Shown one piece after another: positions 12,931 through 17,609 of a DNA stretch of 17,609 nucleotides; the first letter of the stretch is position 1, and each line of letters begins with the position of its first letter. The translations under genes and the position numbers were made by a program. Source of the DNA: an uncultured Collinsella sp. (GTDB lineage Bacteria > Actinomycetota > Coriobacteriia > Coriobacteriales > Coriobacteriaceae); contig CAJLPX010000033.1 of the NCBI GenBank assembly GCA_905208635.1, forward strand, positions 1 to 17,609, given 5' to 3'. Below the pieces are notes generated by a model that ran no database searches, was not told the DNA's origin, and saw nothing but the letters and a program-made list of their open reading frames with translations.

Positions 12931-13336
12931 GAACTTTGTCAGCGCCTTGGCGAATCTTGAGGATGCGCCCAATCAGGATCTCAACAATGATTTTGTTCAG
13001 AGTGGTTTGATTAATAAGTTCAATCTTCAATTTGAACTGAGCTGGAAGCTCCTTAAGCGTCTGCTCGAGTATGAGGGCGCCACGCTTGCCGCGTCGGGGT
13101 CTCCTCGTGCCATCTTGAAGGAGTCCTACCGATTCTACGACTTTATTGATGAGGCGGCCTGGCTAGATATGCTCAAAGACCGCAATACGAACGTCCATAT
13201 CTATGACAACAAGCTCGCTCAAGATTTGATTCAGCGCATCTTGAACGTATATATTCCCGCTTTTTGTCAGTTGAGGGACGGGCTGATGGAGCGATACGGC
13301 GAGCTTCTGATGGCGCCCGACGACCAGTTTGTTTAA
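12917..13336 (+). CDS. HEPN-domain protein, HI0074/HepT-like toxin
   Basis: The 139-residue helical protein belongs to the 'nucleotidyltransferase substrate binding' (HI0074) family. It has the pattern INKFNLQFELSWKLLKRLLE (32-51), SPRAILKESYRFYDFIDEAAWLDML (62-86) and the HEPN motif Rx4HxY as RNTNVHIY (89-96: Arg89, His94, Tyr96). This motif is the RNase active site in HEPN toxins, and its tyrosine is the residue modified by MntA in HepT. The gene overlaps the MNT gene by 14 bp, the usual compact layout. With all motif residues present, a working type VII-like toxin-antitoxin module is plausible, but members of this subfamily have not all been shown to be toxic. Confidence 0.88.
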   Translation: MKKYENFVSALANLEDAPNQDLNNDFVQSGLINKFNLQFELSWKLLKRLLEYEGATLAASGSPRAILKESYRFYDFIDEAAWLDMLKDRNTNVHIYDNKLAQDLIQRILNVYIPAFCQLRDGLMERYGELLMAPDDQFV

Positions 13337-13378
13337 TTCCTTAAGTTTTCGCGGAGGGTTGTTGCCGTTTACCGAGAG

Positions 13379-13394
13379 GTTGTTGTGCAACAAC
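13379..13394. repeat. Dyad GTTGTTG-TG-CAACAAC before the surface protein gene
   Basis: A 7-bp inverted repeat lies about 70 bp upstream of the surface protein RBS. Its core TTGTTGTGCAAC (13380-13391) recurs exactly at 15350-15361, just after that gene's terminator and upstream of the next gene. It could be an operator or a short dispersed repeat. Confidence 0.45.
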
Positions 13395-13464
13395 GGGTGA
13401 GCTGCAATACTTATTTTTATCTTTGCAAACTGCACTTTAACTATACCAATGCAGGGAGGATCTT

Positions 13465-15282
13465 ATGCAGCCCAAGCATTCTGCGATTGTCGCGGGCCTG
13501 ACGCTGGCGCTTTCGTTTGGCGCCGTTACCGCACCCGCGCCCGCCGTCGCCGAGGAGCCCACGCCGGGCGTTGCCTCGGATGCCACCGATATTGATAAGG
13601 GTCTCTATACCCAGCAGTCCTTCTCGGGCGTGCTGAGGTCGGTCCAGGGCGTTTCGTTTGTTAACGTGACCCCCGAGATGAAGTACTTTACCAAGTACGA
13701 GAGCCATGGCAACTATAACCAGGGCTTTTCGTATGGCGACGGCTATAACGCGCTGGGCTATTACCAGTTCGACCGTCGATGGTCGCTCATTCCGTTTATG
13801 AAGCAGGCCTACAACTACAACCCCGAAAAATACAGCATGCTCAAGGATGCGATTGATCGCGGCAGCGAGATTTCCAACACGAGCAATGCCATGTACGAGA
13901 ACGGCCAGCTCACCGAGCTGGGCCGTATTGCGCAGGAGGCCTTCCAAGGTGCGTACAACACCGATCCTGTTGAGTTCTCAGCACTTCAAGATGCCTATGC
14001 GTATAACTCGTACTATGCGGTGACCGAGGCGTGGCTCAAGAGCGGCTTGGGCATTGATATTTCGGGCCGCGCCGACTGCGTCAAGGGCATGGTGTGGAGC
14101 ATCACCAACATGTGCGGCACCGGTGGCTGCAGGGACTTTTTCCGCTGGGCGAATCTTTCTAACGGTATGAGTGATCGCGAGTTTGTGACGGCGCTTTCCA
14201 ACAGCGTGGTCAATAACGTGGCGACCAAGTATTCGAGCCAGCCCCAGTATCATGAGGGCTGGAAGAACCGCTACCGCAACGAGCTGAAGGACTGCTTGGC
14301 TTATATCGCCGAGGATGAGGCTGCCGCTGCGACGCCCGTGCAGCCCGAGCCTACGCCGGCACCCTCGCCGACACCTGATTCGAATGACGACTCGAGTGAC
14401 GATGCCAACGATGACAGGATGGATGCGCCCTCGACCGATACTGACGGTGATGGTTCTGCTGGTGGTACTACCAACGACGGCTCTACCTCGAACGGCTCCG
14501 ATTCGAACGGCTCTGCTGCGGGCGATTCGTCTTCAAGCTCTGCCGGCAATACGGACAGCGACGCTTCTGGTTCGACCGGTGCTGGCACCTCTAACTCATC
14601 CACCGGCTCGAGCGATTCGTCCGCTGACACCGGCTCTAACAACGGCTCTGGCTCTGATGCAACACCTGATTCCGATGCTTCCAAGGACGACTCGAATAAG
14701 GTGCCGGACGCCCCCGTTGCTTCGCCGGACAAGAAGCCTTCTTTCTCCGTGCAGCTTGGTTCTACGCTGGGCTCTTCGCTGATGGCTGGCGTCAATAATG
14801 GCTCGACCCAGAACAAGGACAACTCTGATCAGGTTTCCACGGAAAAGACCGAGGCCGCAAAGGGCGACTCCAAGGGCAAGGCTTCCGAAAAGGCTGAATC
14901 CGATAAGGGTCCTAGCTCTGATGAGAAGGGCGACAAGTCCGGTCAGAAGAAGGACGAGGATAAGAAGTCTGAATCTGAGGAGAAGGACGAGAACAAGGAC
15001 AAGACCGAGGACGGAAAGCAGCAGGGCGAGGACGGCGGTAAGGGCAACACCGACAACCAGAGCCAAGAGCAAAATGACTCCAAGACGGTGACCACTACAA
15101 CCACGACGACCACAACTACCAAGTCATCTGGCGGCAATATGCCCAAGACGGGCGATTTGATTGTGATGGCGAGCCTTGCCAGTGCAAGCTTGGCCACGCT
15201 GGGCGCCACGTCTATTGTGAGCGGTAAGCATAAACTCGATCAGCAGAAGAAGGCTTCTGGGGAGGACGGCTTGGAGGAGTAA
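13465..15282 (+). CDS. Sortase-anchored surface protein with lysozyme-like N-terminal domain
   Basis: The 605-residue product has a signal peptide (1-29, cleavage near AVA|EE). A globular domain follows (about 45-285), then a Ser/Thr/Asp/Gly-rich linker (about 290-410), a Lys/Glu/Asp-rich stretch (455-535), ten consecutive Thr (543-552), the sorting motif MPKTG (559-563), a hydrophobic helix (565-587) and a basic tail with KHK and QQKK. The globular domain contains KYESHGNYNQGF...GYNALGYYQFD (78-103). This resembles the catalytic Glu plus G-x-Q block of lysozyme-like transglycosylases, with Glu79 as the possible acid. Four Cys (205, 217, 222, 277) may form disulfides. RBS GGGAGGATCTT supports the start. 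A peptidoglycan-hydrolase or cell-wall role outside the cell is inferred; I do not recognise the exact family. Confidence 0.85.
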   Translation: MQPKHSAIVAGLTLALSFGAVTAPAPAVAEEPTPGVASDATDIDKGLYTQQSFSGVLRSVQGVSFVNVTPEMKYFTKYESHGNYNQGFSYGDGYNALGYYQFDRRWSLIPFMKQAYNYNPEKYSMLKDAIDRGSEISNTSNAMYENGQLTELGRIAQEAFQGAYNTDPVEFSALQDAYAYNSYYAVTEAWLKSGLGIDISGRADCVKGMVWSITNMCGTGGCRDFFRWANLSNGMSDREFVTALSNSVVNNVATKYSSQPQYHEGWKNRYRNELKDCLAYIAEDEAAAATPVQPEPTPAPSPTPDSNDDSSDDANDDRMDAPSTDTDGDGSAGGTTNDGSTSNGSDSNGSAAGDSSSSSAGNTDSDASGSTGAGTSNSSTGSSDSSADTGSNNGSGSDATPDSDASKDDSNKVPDAPVASPDKKPSFSVQLGSTLGSSLMAGVNNGSTQNKDNSDQVSTEKTEAAKGDSKGKASEKAESDKGPSSDEKGDKSGQKKDEDKKSESEEKDENKDKTEDGKQQGEDGGKGNTDNQSQEQNDSKTVTTTTTTTTTTKSSGGNMPKTGDLIVMASLASASLATLGATSIVSGKHKLDQQKKASGEDGLEE

Positions 15283-15315
15283 TCTTCCAGATCGTTTTCT
15301 ATAAGAGTTTGGGAC

Positions 15316-15351
15316 GGGGTCCGGTGCGGCGGCATCGGCCCCCCTTTTTTT
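15316..15351 (+). terminator. Rho-independent terminator after the surface protein gene
   Basis: GGGG-T-CCGGTGC (15316-15327) pairs with GCATCGG-CCCC (15332-15342) with a one-base bulge and loop GGCG. The T-tract 15345-15351 follows. It is GC-rich and strong, about 35 bp after the stop codon. Confidence 0.88.
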
Positions 15352-15484
15352 GTTGTGCAACGATTTGTTATGCCCCCTCGGGGGTCTGTTGCTACCGCTG
15401 CCCGAAACGTTTGCATGTCGATATTGTTGCGCTCTACCCGCTCGCTACAATGGGCATCGTGCTGCGTTAGAAGGAGAGTTTACG

Positions 15485-17281
15485 GTGTCTGAACAGGTGA
15501 ATTGTGGTTTTACTCATGCGTTTGGTGCACGGTTGCTCAATCATGCGGATAGCGCAGCTCTACCGGTTGATGCACACGACTTTTCCGATGCAATCAATCG
15601 GTGTTTACTCGTCGATAAGACTATGGTTATTGCCGATATATTGGACAGCGAAGCGCCTGTTGCGCTTTGTTGTCGGCCCAAGGGTTTTGGCAAGAGCATG
15701 AACCTATCGATGCTCAAATGCTATTTGGAACGACCTGATCAACGGCCGGATCGAAGCCCGTTCGTCGGCACCCAGATTTGGCAGGCGGGCGGCGGTCGCT
15801 TTCGTGATGAGTACGCGTGCTATCCCGTCATCATGCTCGATTTTTCAGCTGCCGCTGCGAGGCGCGACGCCGATGCTGCGGCAGCTATTCGCAGCGCTGT
15901 CGCGCACGAGTGCGCCCGATTGCTGCCGCTGCTTGCCGCGCCTGATCTGTCAAGACGTGAGGTTCGTCTTATCAAGAGGGCGGCGCGTGGGGTGGCCAGC
16001 GATAAGGAGATCGATGCGGCGCTTGGCGTGCTTATTAAACTGCTCCAGACAGCTTTCGATGAGCAGGTTGTTCTTCTGATAGACGACTACGACGCGGTAT
16101 GTCCAAAGCGTTTGGACGCTAAGGACGACGGTAGCGTGGATTCCCTCGAGTCGCTCAGCCGAATGTTGTTCGACACCATTGCCGACGCCGGCAACTCGTT
16201 GCGATTGACGTGTCTTATGGGCGAGCGCCCCGGTCCTGCCGAGTTTGCGTTGTCCCAACGTGGGGTTTCCTATCGGTCGGCGACACCGTTGTCGAGTTGG
16301 TGTGATCGATGGTTCGGTTTTTCGGACGACGAAGTCCAAGTGCTGCTGGATTGCATCGGTCGCAACGGCTGTCTGGATGACGCGCGTGAGTGGCTCGAGG
16401 GCTATCTGTTTGGTGGTTTTTATTGCTCGAGCCCGGAGCGCGTGGTGGACTACGCACATCGCGATTGCGTCGCGCCCGTTCGGGCGGATCTGTATTGTTA
16501 CGCCGACCGTCTGGGCGCATGCGTCGGCGACTGGAATCTCATTCGCCTGTCCACATTGTTCGATTTGGTTGAGCCGCATGGGTTTATTGAGGCGCCAGTG
16601 CATATGCATGCCGAGGAGGTCGATGCCGCCAAGCCCGAAGATATCTGGACTGCGCTGTATCTGTCTGGATTCCTTACGACGGATATGACGGGGCATTCGG
16701 AGGACGGCGCGTGCCTTCGTTCCCTGCGTCTGCCTAATAACGAAGTGCGTCAGGCGCTCCGTCTTGTAATTCTGGAATGGTTTGAGTGCGCCGTTGAGGA
16801 CGTTGGAGTTATCGACTCGTTCCATGACGGGCTGTGTCGAGGAGACGAGGACACCGTAAAGCAAGCTTTGAGCTGTGCTATCGGCGATCTGGGCATCGAT
16901 GTGGGCCAATCAGATATGCCGACAGCCTATCATCTGGCGCTTCAGGGGCTCTGCTTTGGACTGCCCGGCTATTGCAATCCCAGCTCCAAGCGAAGTGGCG
17001 TCTCGGATCGCTGGGATATCCAGGTGATTCCCACCGGTCGGGTGTTTGACGTGGCCGACACGCTCGGCATGCTCGATGAGCGACCGCTCATTACGGTCAA
17101 CATGTTGTACGACCCTGGCGTCGATGCCCTGGGCCTGGAACTGTTGGCGGTTCAGGCGCTGCTCGACATAGAGCGCGACGGCATCGATGATATCCGCGTG
17201 CCGCGCCCCGCCGTCGGGCGCATGCGTTGGGGCTTTGGTTTTGACGGTCAGCGTGTGTCCGTGGTGTGTCAACGACTGTAG
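15485..17281 (+). CDS. AAA-ATPase-like protein with degenerate PD-(D/E)XK C-terminal domain
   Basis: The 598-residue product matches the 'predicted AAA-ATPase' family that usually carries a C-terminal PD-(D/E)XK nuclease. It has LLVDKTMVIADIL (41-53), a P-loop LCCRPKGFGKSMNLSML (61-77, Lys70), Walker B VVLLIDDYDAV (195-205) and the late block IWTALYLSGFLTTD (387-400). The C-terminal region from about 485 aligns in order: GLPGYCNPSSKRSGVSDRWDIQV (492-514) keeps the Asp of the usual GRxD segment. The expected ExK strand reads LITVNMLYD (535-543), so nuclease activity is probably lost. Walker B has IDDYD where most relatives have IDEYD. GTG at 15485 is chosen as start because AAGGAGAGTTTACG precedes it and the family N-terminus begins there. 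Function is unknown; such proteins are often present in many copies in gut bacteria. Confidence 0.85.
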   Translation: MSEQVNCGFTHAFGARLLNHADSAALPVDAHDFSDAINRCLLVDKTMVIADILDSEAPVALCCRPKGFGKSMNLSMLKCYLERPDQRPDRSPFVGTQIWQAGGGRFRDEYACYPVIMLDFSAAAARRDADAAAAIRSAVAHECARLLPLLAAPDLSRREVRLIKRAARGVASDKEIDAALGVLIKLLQTAFDEQVVLLIDDYDAVCPKRLDAKDDGSVDSLESLSRMLFDTIADAGNSLRLTCLMGERPGPAEFALSQRGVSYRSATPLSSWCDRWFGFSDDEVQVLLDCIGRNGCLDDAREWLEGYLFGGFYCSSPERVVDYAHRDCVAPVRADLYCYADRLGACVGDWNLIRLSTLFDLVEPHGFIEAPVHMHAEEVDAAKPEDIWTALYLSGFLTTDMTGHSEDGACLRSLRLPNNEVRQALRLVILEWFECAVEDVGVIDSFHDGLCRGDEDTVKQALSCAIGDLGIDVGQSDMPTAYHLALQGLCFGLPGYCNPSSKRSGVSDRWDIQVIPTGRVFDVADTLGMLDERPLITVNMLYDPGVDALGLELLAVQALLDIERDGIDDIRVPRPAVGRMRWGFGFDGQRVSVVCQRL

Positions 17282-17285
17282 CGGC

Positions 17286-17300
17286 GGGCGAAAGCCCTTT
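17286..17300. terminator. Weak hairpin between converging genes
   Basis: GGGC-GAAA-GCCC with a GNRA-type loop is followed by TTT, filling the 20-bp gap between the AAA-ATPase stop codon and the converging gene's stop codon. With a 4-bp stem it is only a possible terminator. Confidence 0.25.
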
Positions 17301-17301
17301 A

Positions 17302-17609
17302 CTACTCGGCGTCCTTCAGGGGCGGCATGGGCTTCCAGTTGGGATCCTTAACGATCTTGCGGGCGTCCTTCATGCCGCGGCGCAGCGCCGGAATACCGGT
17401 CTTAAAGCATTTGTCGACTGCTGCCAGACGAATGAATTCCTTGCAGAAGGTCGCGGCATTGCCCAGGCGGAACAGCATGGGGTGGTAGTCACCGTAGATC
17501 TGCATATAGCGAGCGAGGAAGCCTCGGTTGCGCATGATGTAGTAACGGTTGGTGTCGCTCGTGGAGTTGAGCTGGCGCTTGCCGGCGATATCCCAGTTAG
17601 AGACGGCGC
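17302..17609 (-). CDS. C-terminal part of a probable family 2 glycosyltransferase (runs off the window)
   Basis: The minus-strand frame is open from the window edge to the stop at 17302 and gives 101 residues. They begin AVSNWDIAGKRQLNSTSDTN, then RYYIMRNRGFLARYMQIYGD, and end NWKPMPPLKDAE. The RYYxxRNRxxL pattern followed by helices is typical of the C-terminus of rhamnosyl- or galactofuranosyltransferase-like GT-A enzymes that build cell-wall polysaccharides. The catalytic domain is outside the window, so the family call is tentative. The internal ATG at 17535 is not the start because the reading frame continues upstream with sensible sequence. Confidence 0.6.
   Translation of the reverse strand, partial: AVSNWDIAGKRQLNSTSDTNRYYIMRNRGFLARYMQIYGDYHPMLFRLGNAATFCKEFIRLAAVDKCFKTGIPALRRGMKDARKIVKDPNWKPMPPLKDAE

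Noticed and set aside
14301..14822. 173-codon minus-strand open frame opposite the surface protein linker
   Set aside because: Ser/Glu/Pro-rich mirror of the repetitive linker codons, with no RBS.
15350..15484. Longer N-terminus for the AAA-ATPase-like protein, using the ATG at 15350
   Set aside because: That ATG overlaps the terminator region of the previous gene and has no RBS. The GTG at 15485 has AAGGAGA and matches the family start.

Overview
The window looks like a chromosomal segment of a fairly GC-rich Gram-positive bacterium. The best guess is the class Coriobacteriia (Actinomycetota), perhaps Collinsella. The reasons are the moderately high GC coding style, AGGAGG-type ribosome binding sites, tRNAs with encoded CCA, a sortase-anchored surface protein, a Gram-positive style suf operon (sufC-B-D-S-U) and the NifU-like/GGGtGRT gene pair. 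The genus is inferred from gene content, not from a database search.

Left end (1-1900): a broken N-terminal fragment of a PLP-dependent aminotransferase on the minus strand faces a plus-strand tRNA cluster (His-GTG, Lys-CTT, Lys-CTT). A strong UUCG-loop terminator follows. A degenerate second copy of the tRNA 3' end and terminator lies just beyond it, separated by a run of small hairpins. A dinD-like gene sits next to this duplication.

Middle left (1900-6700): an FAD-dependent oxidoreductase of the fumarate reductase/aspartate oxidase superfamily with a changed active site. Then comes a two-gene operon, a NifU-like Fe-S scaffold followed by a GGGtGRT protein, closed by a good terminator. An IS200-like/RAYT-type transposase with a C-terminal helix-turn-helix reads the other way.

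Centre (6700-12640): a complete minus-strand suf operon (sufC, sufB, sufD, sufS, sufU; overlapping or nearly touching genes) for Fe-S cluster assembly. It is divergent from an IscR-like Rrf2 regulator that carries the three cluster-binding cysteines and presumably controls it. The shared 224-bp intergenic region holds two GGGACAAA palindromes, and a third copy overlaps the sufU stop codon next to the transposase.

Right part (12640-17609): an MNT nucleotidyltransferase/HEPN pair (MntA-HepT-like toxin-antitoxin) starts 8 bp after the regulator. Next are a secreted, MPKTG-anchored surface protein with a probable lysozyme-like N-terminal domain, an AAA-ATPase-like protein whose C-terminal nuclease domain has lost its catalytic core, and the C-terminal end of a probable family 2 glycosyltransferase.

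The main theme is Fe-S metabolism: two different U-type scaffolds, the SUF machinery and its sensor lie within about 9 kb. Accessory genes (dinD, RAYT, toxin-antitoxin, AAA-ATPase) are scattered between them.
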